Source: Tannerella sp. (GTDB lineage: Bacteria; Bacteroidota; Bacteroidia; Bacteroidales; Tannerellaceae). From it: a stretch of 7,420 nt of DNA. The first letter of the stretch is position 1, and every line of letters begins with the position of its first letter. A program made the position numbers and the translations under genes. Below are positions 1 to 6,323 of this stretch, piece after piece. The notes under the pieces were generated by a model. The model saw only the letters and a list, made by a program, of their open reading frames with translations. It made no database searches and had not been told where the DNA came from. The stretch is from assembly GCA_031289445.1 (NCBI GenBank), contig JAITPL010000155.1, positions 1 to 7,420 of the forward strand, in the 5' to 3' direction.

Positions 1-40
1 CGTTTTTTCGATTTGATTTATCTATCTTCTTTATAAACAT
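1..40 (-). CDS. 5' end of a leftward gene, possibly a transposase (partial)
   Basis: An ATG at 40-38 on the minus strand opens a frame reading MFIKKIDKSNRKN up to the window edge. It lies about 34 bases downstream of a well-formed Bacteroidota promoter pointing the same way (74-106), which is the main reason to believe it. The MFI-plus-basic-residues start resembles some IS4/IS1634-type transposases, but 13 residues are too few to identify a family. Upstream is A/T-rich without a Shine-Dalgarno, as is usual in this phylum. It could also be a chance frame. Confidence 0.35.
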   Translation of the reverse strand, partial: MFIKKIDKSNRKN

Positions 41-73
41 GACTTTAAGTAAAAATAAACATAAAAATCCGTC

Positions 74-106
74 GCAAAGATACAAATAAAATTCCAATTG
101 ACCAAA
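74..106 (-). promoter_or_regulatory. Leftward Bacteroidota-type promoter
   Basis: On the minus strand there is TTTGG (106-102), a 19-base spacer, then TATCTTTGC (82-74). This matches the Bacteroidota primary-sigma consensus of a TTTG-like -33 box and TAnnTTTGY -7 box with about 19-21 bases between. Transcription would start near 67 and run out of the left edge with a leader of about 27 bases before the ATG at 40. No other gene in the window is served by it. Confidence 0.6.
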
Positions 107-249
107 TGTTAATAAAAGATTCTGGGACTACAAACGATTTTTAAAACCATTAAAAAATGTTATATTGCTGGTTTATAGTATTTTACTAAAAGTGAAGATT
201 CGAAAATTAACCCGTTTTGAATGAATTTTGAGACAATTGTTGCCAAGTT
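107..249. other. Gene-free A/T-rich stretch
   Basis: I see no coding frame with family signal here. The stretch lies between the leftward promoter and the first recognisable codons of the transposase remnant. It probably contains the junction between whatever element or gene lies to the left and the truncated IS110-type sequence, but no terminal inverted repeat or target duplication can be assigned by eye. Confidence 0.4.
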
Positions 250-947
250 GGGTTAAATGTACCGGGAGAGAAGATTGAAGAATATGGTTTCCATATCCGC
301 CAGATAAAAAAGTATGATCTTTATATAGAGAACAACAGATAAATCTCGCAGAAAAACGGAAGGTAGAAAACAGTCACCGGGAAAAGCCTTCGGCGGAAAA
401 AGATCGGGGTAAAAAAAAATCTACCCCCAAAGCCCGGAAAAACGGATTTGACTTTGACGGCAGCACGCTACTGAAAGAAATACCCGGAATAGATCTGACC
501 AAAGTAGAGGGAATAGAAGTAAAGACAATACCGGTATTTTTGAGTGTTACGGGCATGGACACGAGCAAATGGAGGAGTGCGGAAGCGTTTGCCCCGTGGC
601 TCTGTCCGGCACCCCGTCCAAACATATCCAACAGCAAGCTCAAGGGACACGGTCACCGGAAGAAATACTACCACGCAGACCTTGCGAATCGCCGCCCGTT
701 CCCTTCACGGAAGCAAGGGACAACCGGGGCGTTTATACCGCAAGACCTGCATCCGCAAGAAGGCGAGGGCAGCCAACAAGTGTGTAGTCCGACATCCGGC
801 ATTACTGCTTTATACGCTTGTCAAAAAAGGCTCGAATATGACGAATCGTTTTATTAGGAAGAAAGCAAAAAACAGCAGATAAAAGAAGAAGCCCGACTTT
901 ACCAAATGGCAAAAAAGAGGGGATATATGCTTGTTGAAACGGCCTAA
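250..947 (+). pseudogene. IS110-family transposase, C-terminal remnant, frameshifted
   Basis: Fragments in two frames join into the C-terminal part of an IS110-type transposase (Transposase_20 / IS116-IS110-IS902 domain). About 268-340 (frame of base 301) reads EEYGFHIRQIKKYDLY, similar to the helical segment before that domain. About 318-675 (frame of base 540) contains IPGIDLTKVEGIEVKTIPV and TGMDTSKWRSAEAFAPWL, matching the family pattern G-I-x-T-x-x-x-x-x-x-E-I-G-x-D-M-S-K-W-x-x-x-x-x-F-A-x-W-L. About 676-827 is shifted and gives LRIAARSLHGSK and ARAANKCVVRHPALLLYTLV. From about 828 the first frame resumes (LEYDESFY), crosses an in-frame TAG at 855-857, and ends KKRGYMLVETA at the TAA 945-947. 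The N-terminal RuvC-like DEDD catalytic domain is missing, so the copy is dead. The left boundary is approximate. Remnant status is clear; the exact IS is not identified. Confidence 0.8.
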
Positions 948-967
948 TAATAAGGCGTTTGCGATTA

Positions 968-998
968 TTGTCATTATAAGGTACGAAGCAATCTATCC
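968..998. repeat. Possible decayed dispersed repeat (GTCATT...ACGAAGCAATC type)
   Basis: The piece TGTCATTATAAGGTACGAAG followed by CAATCTATCC resembles the interspersed motif CGTCATTGCGAGGnACGAAG-CAATC seen between genes in many bacterial genomes, including Bacteroidota, with several substitutions. It sits between the IS110 remnant and the 3' end of the PLP-enzyme gene. Assignment is from memory of the motif and only one arm is present, so this is tentative. Confidence 0.35.
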
Positions 999-1023
999 AT
1001 CATCGCTGCAACAAAATCATCGG

Positions 1024-2259
1024 CTACTGTTGAATGCTCAATTGCTTTTCTATGTCTTCGAGCAGGTCGGAGGCTTCTTCCAGACCGACAGAGAAACGGA
1101 TAAGAGTGTCGTCAATGCCTACAAGTCGCTTGAGTTCGGGCGGAAACGTTGCATAGATAGTCGATTCGGGATGAATGACAAGCGTCTTGTTGTCGAAGAG
1201 GTTTGTGGCGCGACGTATTATTTGCAACCCGTCCATAAAACGGAAGCAGTCGGATTTGCTCGTCAGACTGATGGTGAACATGGCGCCCGGATTGCCGCTA
1301 AACAGCTGCTGTGCAATAGAATAGTAAGGCGAATCGGGCAGACCGGGGTAGTGGACTTTCGCTATTTTAGAGTTCTGGGCGAGTGAATGGGCGAGGGTAG
1401 AGGCTGTTGCCGCCATACGTTCGTAGCGCAGTTCGAGCGATTCCATACCCAGCGATTGCAGGTAGGCAGTATCCGGCGACATATAGGCTCCTATGTTGCG
1501 GCCAATCTCCGAACGCAGTTTGAAGAAGAAGCGCGACATGCCCTTGGGTTTGGGCAAGGCGGATAGCTTGCGGTTTGTCTTCCAGTCGTGAACGCCGTAG
1601 TCAACGATAGCGCCCCCGATGCTTGTAGCGCCCCCGGATACGTATTTTGTGGTTGACACCACATCAATGTCCACGCCTGCTTTCTCGCGGTCGTAGCCAC
1701 CCCATGGAATAACCGTCGTGTCGAGAATCATCGGCACACCGCGTTCCTTCAAGATTGCAGAGATAGCCGGCAGGTTGGCTACTTCGAGATGGGGATTGGT
1801 CAGTATCTCGGCGAAGAAAGCGCATGTATTGCCGTCTATAGCGGCGGCTACGGCGTAAAGGTCGTCGGTATCGACATAGCGTATCTCGACGCCAAAAGAA
1901 GCCAGCGTCGAACGAAAGAACGAGAACGTGTTGCCGAAGAGGTGAGGCGACGACACTATGTTATTGCCTGCCGATGCGATGGTCAGGAAAGTGTTCGAGA
2001 TAGCCGCCATGCCGGAAGCGAGCGCCATAACGTTCTCGGCGCCCGAAGCCTGTTGTATCTTTGCCTCAAAATTAGCCACCGTAGGGTTGGATATGCGCGA
2101 GTAGGTATGCAGGTCGGTGCGGAACGCGAAGGCGTCGGCTATAGACTGTGAATCGGGGTACTCGAATGCGGCATTGCGATATACCGGCATATTGATTGCG
2201 CCGTGTACATCAGGCTTTGCGTACTTTGTTGCTATGATTTTTGTTGAAATCTTGTTCAT
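1024..2259 (-). CDS. Cys/Met-metabolism PLP-dependent enzyme (O-acetylhomoserine sulfhydrylase / gamma-lyase-like)
   Basis: This is a 411-residue cytosolic fold-type I PLP enzyme of the Cys/Met metabolism family (cystathionine gamma-synthase, methionine gamma-lyase, O-acetylhomoserine sulfhydrylase); family length is about 380-430. Seen in order: YSRISNPT (53-60; Y53 and R55 would hold the PLP phosphate of the partner subunit), SGM (82-84), Asp180 in ILDTT (pairs with the pyridine nitrogen), Lys205 in STTKYVSGG (Schiff-base lysine), and the C-terminal RFSVGLE stretch with the substrate-carboxylate Arg. The insert after Lys205 and the segment R-x-x-I-G-A-x-x-S-P are of the kind seen in O-acetylhomoserine sulfhydrylases. 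The usual LYG motif reads LFG (Phe108), and the position of the methionine-gamma-lyase Cys is Asn110, so a classical methionine gamma-lyase is unlikely. The start ATG directly follows the hemL stop, implying co-transcription and coupled translation. Exact substrate is unresolved. Confidence 0.9.
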   Translation of the reverse strand: MNKISTKIIATKYAKPDVHGAINMPVYRNAAFEYPDSQSIADAFAFRTDLHTYSRISNPTVANFEAKIQQASGAENVMALASGMAAISNTFLTIASAGNNIVSSPHLFGNTFSFFRSTLASFGVEIRYVDTDDLYAVAAAIDGNTCAFFAEILTNPHLEVANLPAISAILKERGVPMILDTTVIPWGGYDREKAGVDIDVVSTTKYVSGGATSIGGAIVDYGVHDWKTNRKLSALPKPKGMSRFFFKLRSEIGRNIGAYMSPDTAYLQSLGMESLELRYERMAATASTLAHSLAQNSKIAKVHYPGLPDSPYYSIAQQLFSGNPGAMFTISLTSKSDCFRFMDGLQIIRRATNLFDNKTLVIHPESTIYATFPPELKRLVGIDDTLIRFSVGLEEASDLLEDIEKQLSIQQ

Positions 2260-3546
2260 TTATTTGTTTATTTTTGATTTGAAATATTGTCTGACTGTAT
2301 TAAGAAAACGGCTCAACTCGACCCTTGTGTGTATGGACGAGATAAAATTCGCCTCAAACTGGGAAGGCGAGATATAGATGTTGTTGGCAAGCATAAAACG
2401 GAAAAAGCATCCAAATTCTTCCTGATTGCATCGCTTGGCATCGGCAAACGACCTTACTTTATGGCGTGAAAAAAATATCGTGAACATGCTGCCTATATGG
2501 TTGACTGTTACACTCTTGTCTTGAATTATTTCTTTCAGTTCGCCTATAAATTTCGCCGACTTGTCGTTTAGCTTCACATAGTAGTTCTCCGAAAACAACT
2601 CGTTCAAGGTCGCTATCCCTGCGGCCATCGCTACCGGATTGCCCGACAGTGTACCGGCCTGATAGACAGGGCCGTCGGGAGCAAGTAAGGCCATTATGTC
2701 ATTCCTTCCGCCGAATGCGGCCGCCGGAAAACCGCCTCCTACAATCTTGCCTATGGTTGTGAGGTCGGGTGTAACGTCATACAGTTGCTGCGCTCCGCCC
2801 GTACCGAGCCTGAATCCGGTTATCACCTCGTCGAAGATAAGCAATGAGCCGTGCGCTGAAGATACCTCGCGCAAGTGTTGCAGAAAGCCTTTTTCGGGCA
2901 ATACAAGGCCCATGTTGGCTGCTACCGGCTCTACGATTATCGCCGCTATCTCACTGCCTCTCGCTTTGAACAGTTCGCTGACCGCTTCCCTGTCGTTGTA
3001 AGGCAAGCTGACAGTGCAGGATACGAAAGCTTCCGGTACGCCTGCCGACGACGAAGCGCCCAGGGTAGCTACGCCGGAGCCTGCCGACACTAACAGATGA
3101 TCGGCATGGCCGTGATAGCAGCCGTCGAATTTCACTATGAGGTCTCTGCCGGTGAAGCCTCTGGCCAGGCGGATAGCCGACATTACAGCCTCGGTGCCGG
3201 AGTTGACAAAGCGCACCTTCTCGATGCTTTTTATTGCACTGATGACAAGTCTGGCAAGTTCCGTTTCCTGCAATGTGGGTATGCCGTAGGACGACCCCAT
3301 TATTACTGCCCGTTTGGCAGCCTGTATGACCGGGTTAAATGCGTGTCCCAATATACCCACACCCCATGACAGGCAAAAATCGGTAAAGTTGTTACCGTCA
3401 ATGTCCGTCAGCGTAACGCCATTAGCTCTCCTGATGAAGAGTGGCGTCTCTCCAACGCTTTTCAATGCACGCACCGGACTGTTGACCCCGCCCGGTATGT
3501 AACGCAGCGCATCTTTATATGCAAGAACCGATTTTTCCCTGTTCAT
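2260..3546 (-). CDS. hemL: Glutamate-1-semialdehyde 2,1-aminomutase
   Basis: This 428-residue PLP enzyme converts glutamate-1-semialdehyde to 5-aminolevulinate, the second step of the C5 route to heme, siroheme and cobamides. The N-terminus carries the typical IPGGVNSPVRA (17-27). SGTEAVMSAIRLAR (116-129) is the cofactor phosphate loop, followed by KFDGCYHGHAD (139-149), IVEPVAANMG (204-213), FDEVITGFR with Asp239, and the Schiff-base lysine Lys267 in GKIVGGGFPAAAFGG. GTLSGNPVAMAAG and SPSQFEANFIS (C-terminal) complete the GSA-aminomutase signature and separate it from ordinary class-III aminotransferases. Length is normal and no lesion is seen. It is the first gene of a leftward unit; its promoter is the -7 box at 3592-3584, giving a leader of roughly 30 bases. 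The downstream PLP enzyme starts on the base after its stop. No other tetrapyrrole gene is in the window. Confidence 0.96.
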   Translation of the reverse strand: MNREKSVLAYKDALRYIPGGVNSPVRALKSVGETPLFIRRANGVTLTDIDGNNFTDFCLSWGVGILGHAFNPVIQAAKRAVIMGSSYGIPTLQETELARLVISAIKSIEKVRFVNSGTEAVMSAIRLARGFTGRDLIVKFDGCYHGHADHLLVSAGSGVATLGASSSAGVPEAFVSCTVSLPYNDREAVSELFKARGSEIAAIIVEPVAANMGLVLPEKGFLQHLREVSSAHGSLLIFDEVITGFRLGTGGAQQLYDVTPDLTTIGKIVGGGFPAAAFGGRNDIMALLAPDGPVYQAGTLSGNPVAMAAGIATLNELFSENYYVKLNDKSAKFIGELKEIIQDKSVTVNHIGSMFTIFFSRHKVRSFADAKRCNQEEFGCFFRFMLANNIYISPSQFEANFISSIHTRVELSRFLNTVRQYFKSKINK

Positions 3547-3583
3547 TTATATGATTTTTAACTCTATCGTGCGAAAATACGCC

Positions 3584-3592
3584 GCAAAGGTA
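3584..3592 (-). promoter_or_regulatory. hemL -7 promoter box
   Basis: On the minus strand TACCTTTGC fits the Bacteroidota -7 consensus TAnnTTTGY and lies 38 bases before the hemL ATG. No clear TTTG-type -33 box is present at the expected distance; that region is A-rich and overlaps the opposite promoter. The box is one arm of a perfect 9-bp inverted repeat with 3614-3622. Confidence 0.65.
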
Positions 3593-3613
3593 AGAAAATT
3601 AATTTTTTTTCCG

Positions 3614-3622
3614 TACCTTTGC
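3614..3622 (+). promoter_or_regulatory. Rubredoxin -7 promoter box
   Basis: TACCTTTGC on the plus strand lies 32 bases before the rubredoxin ATG at 3655 and fits TAnnTTTGY. No good -33 box is visible upstream; the 21 bases between the two divergent -7 boxes are an A/T-rich tract containing the palindrome AAAATTAATTTT (3595-3606). Confidence 0.65.
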
Positions 3623-3654
3623 CACGGAATATTCACATTAAAGTTATAAACAAG

Positions 3655-3816
3655 ATGAAAAAGTACGAATGTTTGCCTTGCGGGTACATCTATGACCCTG
3701 CTGTAGGCGATCCCGATAGCGGGATAGAACCGGGCACTGCGTTTGAAGATTTGCCTGACGACTGGGTTTGCCCCATTTGTGGCGTCGGTAAAGATAACTT
3801 CGAGCCAATTGACTGA
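3655..3816 (+). CDS. Rubredoxin
   Basis: This 53-residue protein is a classical single-domain rubredoxin, a soluble one-electron carrier with one iron held by four cysteines. [10 protein letters not shown] supplies Cys6 and Cys9, and [17 protein letters not shown] supplies Cys39 and Cys42. The conserved [20 protein letters not shown] core lies between them. Length is exactly typical (52-54). The ATG at 3655 is chosen over an upstream in-frame TTG at 3619 because the TTG falls inside the -7 promoter box and the protein starts MKKYEC as in other rubredoxins. It is monocistronic: its own promoter lies upstream and a hairpin terminator downstream. In anaerobes such proteins usually serve oxygen/peroxide detoxification (rubrerythrin, superoxide reductase, flavodiiron proteins); no partner is encoded here. 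Confidence 0.96.
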   Translation: MKKYECLPCGYIYDPAVGDPDSGIEPGTAFEDLPDDWVCPICGVGKDNFEPID

Positions 3817-3833
3817 CAGTCAATCAATTGATT

Positions 3834-3886
3834 AACCCTGACAGGAGTTCAAACCCTGTCGGGGTTATTCAGTTCAAATTTTTTTT
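3834..3886 (+). terminator. Intrinsic terminator after rubredoxin
   Basis: Arms 3834-3845 (AACCCTGACAGG) and 3855-3866 (CCTGTCGGGGTT) pair over 12 positions with one T-G wobble and a 9-base loop. An 8-T run follows at 3879-3886. The run begins 12 bases past the stem, further than in a textbook terminator. The stem is strong and the location, 18 bases after the rubredoxin stop, fits. The T run abuts the next promoter's -7 box. Confidence 0.7.
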
Positions 3887-3887
3887 G

Positions 3888-3896
3888 TATCTTTGC
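3888..3896 (+). promoter_or_regulatory. -7 promoter box for the Gfo/Idh/MocA gene
   Basis: TATCTTTGC matches TAnnTTTGY exactly and lies 31 bases before the ATG at 3928, the same geometry as the other promoters in the window. The expected -33 region falls in the right side of the rubredoxin terminator and has no clear TTTG. Confidence 0.65.
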
Positions 3897-3927
3897 AAAT
3901 AAATTACTCATAAAAAATAGTTTCATC

Positions 3928-5343
3928 ATGACTACACGTAGAAATTTTTTAAAGACAGCTACCATGGCCTCCGCAGGGCTGGCCGTGGGAGGATTGAAAA
4001 TGAACGCTTCGGCCTATCGGCAGATTGTCGGAGCAGGTGATAAAGTGAATCTGGCTTGCGTCGGTATAGGTAACCGGGGCGGCGAGATTATAGCCGAGTT
4101 TGCTAAGACAGGATTAGCTAACATTGTGGCTCTATGCGACATAGATATGGGCGCCAAGCATACCCAGAAGGTTTTGTCGCAGTTTCCCGACGTTCCCCGA
4201 TTCAAGGATTTCAGGGAAATGTTCGACAAGATGGGGTCGAAAATCGACGCCGTAAGCGCCGGTATCCCCGATTTTGCGCATTTCCCGGTTGTCATCCGCT
4301 CTATCAAGGAAGGCAAGCATATCTATGTAGAGAAACCTATGAGCCGCACTTTCCTCGAAGGCGAGCTGATGATCGAGGCCGCTAAAAAGTATCCCAAGGT
4401 AGCTACACAGATGGGTAACCAGGGACACTCGGAAGCCAACTATTTCCAGTTTAAGGCATGGAAAGAGGCCGGTATCATCAAGGATGTAACAGCCGTTACG
4501 GCTCACATGAACTCTTCGCGCCGCTGGCACGGCTGGGACTCGCGTATCGACAGGTATCCCGCACCCGAAACCATGCCCGCAAGTATAGACTGGGACACAT
4601 GGAACATGGCCAGCTGGTATCACGAGTACAACGAGAAATATCACTACGGCAACTGGCGCTGCTGGTATGACCTCGGCATGGGCGCTCTCGGCGACTGGGG
4701 GGCACATATCCTCGATACCGTTCATCAGTTCCTCGAACTCGGTCTGCCATACGAAGTCAATCCGCTTATGCTCAAGGAACATAACGATTACTTCTATCCG
4801 ATGTCATCTACACTGCTCTTCCGCTTCGCAGCCCGCAAGAATATGCCCGCGCTCGACGTTACATGGTATGACGGTCTGGATAACATACCGCAGGTGCCCG
4901 AAGGATACGGTACATCGGATGTCGATCCCAATATTCCTACCGTCGCCGGCGGCAAACTGCAACCTCTCAAACTCAATCCGGGCAAGGAGATATACAGCAA
5001 GGAACTGACGTTCAAAGGCGGATCGCACGGTAGCCCGCTCTCTATCATACCTGAAGCGAAAGCTAAAGAGATGGCGTCGAAGCTGCCCGAAGTGCCCAAG
5101 TCGCCGTCCAATCATTACGCTAACTTCCTCCTCGCCTGTCAGGGCAAGGAAAAGACACGCTCGCCTTTCGAGATAGCAGGCCCCTTGAGTCAGGTGTTCA
5201 ACCTTGGCGTTATCGCTCAGCGCATGAATACCAAGCTGGAGTTTGATCCGGTTGCCAAGCGGATCACGAACAACCCCTTCGCCAACGCTATGCTCACAGG
5301 TGCGCCACCGCGCTCCGGCTGGGAAGATTACTACAAAATATAA
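3928..5343 (+). CDS. Tat-exported Gfo/Idh/MocA-family oxidoreductase
   Basis: This 471-residue protein begins with a twin-arginine signal, TTRRNFLK (residues 2-9) and a hydrophobic Ala/Gly-rich stretch, with a plausible cleavage after Ala-Ser-Ala (27-29). The Rossmann fold follows: VNLACVGIGNRGGEI with the nucleotide loop GIGNRG (46-51) and an acidic strand end (CDID, 70-73). YVEKPMS (133-139) contains the hallmark EKP with Lys136. The C-terminal domain has IDWDTW (around 222) and GALGDWGAHILD (252-263), whose Asp256 and His260 are at the usual catalytic positions. The end, PPRSGWEDYYKI, is typical of the secreted Bacteroidota subgroup. Tat export fits a protein folded with NAD(P) before transport. 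Relatives act on sugars or glycosides by oxidation-based chemistry (some, such as GH109, are glycosidases); the substrate cannot be read here. The next gene starts 5 bases after the stop, so the two form an operon. Confidence 0.92.
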   Translation: MTTRRNFLKTATMASAGLAVGGLKMNASAYRQIVGAGDKVNLACVGIGNRGGEIIAEFAKTGLANIVALCDIDMGAKHTQKVLSQFPDVPRFKDFREMFDKMGSKIDAVSAGIPDFAHFPVVIRSIKEGKHIYVEKPMSRTFLEGELMIEAAKKYPKVATQMGNQGHSEANYFQFKAWKEAGIIKDVTAVTAHMNSSRRWHGWDSRIDRYPAPETMPASIDWDTWNMASWYHEYNEKYHYGNWRCWYDLGMGALGDWGAHILDTVHQFLELGLPYEVNPLMLKEHNDYFYPMSSTLLFRFAARKNMPALDVTWYDGLDNIPQVPEGYGTSDVDPNIPTVAGGKLQPLKLNPGKEIYSKELTFKGGSHGSPLSIIPEAKAKEMASKLPEVPKSPSNHYANFLLACQGKEKTRSPFEIAGPLSQVFNLGVIAQRMNTKLEFDPVAKRITNNPFANAMLTGAPPRSGWEDYYKI

Positions 5344-5348
5344 GATAT

Positions 5349-5951
5349 ATGTATCGGTATATATATTTGTTTATTTTGCTTTCATTAGGCGTTCTTTCTA
5401 ATGCACAGCCCTCGGCGCGCTTCGGAGTCAAAGGTGGCGTCAGCGTCGCAAGCGCTACCTTCAATACTGATGTTTTTCGCTCCGACAATATCACCGGCTA
5501 CCATCTTGGCCCCGTCATCGAGGCCATGATGGGGCGGGGCGGGCTGGGTCTCGACGCCGCTATACTCTTCTCCCGTAAAGGTTTCGATACGGACGGTGTA
5601 ACGGTGAGTAACTCATATCTCGAAGTGCCTGTAAATCTGAAGTTTAAGCTCGGTACACCGCTCATCAACCCATACATAGCCGTTGGCCCTTATATAGACT
5701 TCCTGATAGGCGGCGACAAGAATTGGGAACTGCACCGTAAGGCCGAGAATATACTCAGTCAGATAAAGACGCAGAGCTTCGGCGCAGGCCTTAGCTTCGC
5801 GCTCGGCGCTGACTTGCTCAACCATCTACAGCTGACTTTTAACTATAACTTCAGCCTTACAGACAACTATAAGACATTCGACGCCAATGACTTGGACAGC
5901 TACAAAGGACGCAATTATATATGCGCCCTAAGCGCAGCGTACTTTTTTTAA
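5349..5951 (+). CDS. Outer-membrane beta-barrel protein (PorT / OMP_b-brl_2-like)
   Basis: This 200-residue protein starts with a Sec signal peptide, MYRYIYLFILLSLGVLSNAQ, with cleavage likely near Ala19/Gln20. The mature part opens with FGVKGGVSVA, the common first strand of the PorT-like small barrels of Bacteroidota. Alternating-residue strands follow: GLGLDAAILFSRKGF, YLEVPVNLKFKLG, INPYIAVGPYIDFLIGG, SFGAGLSFALGADLL, HLQLTFNYNFSL, and a last strand ending in aromatic YFF. This layout suggests about eight strands. The start ATG is 5 bases after the upstream stop, so it is probably co-transcribed with the exported oxidoreductase. The role is unknown; a structural or small-solute barrel function is only an inference from fold. 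Confidence 0.85.
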   Translation: MYRYIYLFILLSLGVLSNAQPSARFGVKGGVSVASATFNTDVFRSDNITGYHLGPVIEAMMGRGGLGLDAAILFSRKGFDTDGVTVSNSYLEVPVNLKFKLGTPLINPYIAVGPYIDFLIGGDKNWELHRKAENILSQIKTQSFGAGLSFALGADLLNHLQLTFNYNFSLTDNYKTFDANDLDSYKGRNYICALSAAYFF

Positions 5952-5975
5952 TTGATAATTGAGAATTGATAATTG
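5950..5975. repeat. AATTGATAATTG direct repeat pair
   Basis: Two identical 12-bp units, 5950-5961 and 5964-5975, are separated by AG. The first overlaps the stop codon of the barrel gene. Short AATTGATAATTG-type runs of this kind are common intergenic filler in Bacteroidales. No hairpin terminator is apparent for the upstream operon. Confidence 0.75.
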
Positions 5976-5983
5976 CCGCCGTC

Positions 5984-6184
5984 ATTGAGGACGTTGAGGA
6001 CTTTGGGGAAAGCATTCGAGATGATTGAATGGTGATTTTGTGAAATTGAGGACGTTGGGGACTTTGAGGACTTTGGGGAAAGCGATCGAGATGATTGAAT
6101 GGTGATTTTGTGAAATTGAGGACGTTGGGGACGTTGAGGACTTTGGGGAAAGCGATCGAGATGATTGAATGACGATTTTGTTAA
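5984..6184. repeat. Nested minisatellite: three 61/70-bp units with internal 9-mers
   Basis: Three tandem units start with ATTGAGG at 5984, 6045 and 6115; lengths are 61, 70 and about 70. Each consists of a run of 9-mers of the form AC(G/T)TTG(A/G)GG followed by a shared tail (GGAAAGC, then a GATGATTGAATG stretch, then ATTTTGT). Unit 1 has one 9-mer fewer than units 2 and 3, which explains the 9-base length difference. The units differ at few positions otherwise. No frame is open through the array and there are no unique spacers. Confidence 0.9.
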
Positions 6185-6200
6185 TTCTGCAACAATTTCT

Positions 6201-6249
6201 AACTTCTAACTTCTAACTTCTAACTTCTAACTTCTACCTTCTACCTTCT
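6201..6249. repeat. Heptamer array (AACTTCT)5 (ACCTTCT)2
   Basis: Five exact copies of AACTTCT (6201-6235) are followed by two ACCTTCT copies (6236-6249). The array lies 19 bases upstream of the -33 box of the Rpn-family gene, so changes in copy number would alter the upstream flank without touching the promoter itself. It is non-coding. Confidence 0.9.
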
Positions 6250-6267
6250 ACTTTTATTCCTCAGAAA

Positions 6268-6301
6268 CTTGGAAATGTCAAAAAAAAAATCTTATCTTTG
6301 T
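6268..6301 (+). promoter_or_regulatory. Promoter of the Rpn-family gene
   Basis: CTTGG (6268-6272), a 20-base spacer containing a run of ten A, and TATCTTTGT (6293-6301) match the Bacteroidota -33/-7 arrangement well. The -7 box ends 22 bases before the ATG at 6324, leaving a leader of about 15 bases. Confidence 0.7.
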
Positions 6302-6323
6302 CGCGAGTTCACACAATAATTTT

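Noticed and set aside
118..145. Terminal inverted repeat of an insertion sequence left of the transposase remnant
   Set aside because: The sequence near 123-144 could be an element end, but no matching partner or target duplication is visible in the window.
540..882. Three overlapping short plus-strand frames as separate small genes
   Set aside because: They are parts or shadows of the frameshifted IS110-type transposase remnant.
948..1023. Terminator for the leftward hemL unit
   Set aside because: No stem followed by a T run is seen on the minus strand after the stop at 1024.
931..1386. A 151-codon plus-strand frame crossing the end of the Cys/Met enzyme gene
   Set aside because: Most of it is antisense to the conserved C-terminal region of the PLP enzyme and its composition does not look like a real protein.
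3619..3654. Longer rubredoxin from a TTG start at 3619
   Set aside because: The TTG lies inside the -7 promoter box and the extra residues are not found in rubredoxins.
4132..4782. A 216-codon open frame on the minus strand inside the oxidoreductase gene
   Set aside because: It is antiparallel to a gene with full family motifs, its protein has no recognisable domain, and no promoter precedes it.
5984..6249. CRISPR array
   Set aside because: Units are tandem without unique spacers, unit lengths are 61-70 or 7 bases, and no cas gene is present.
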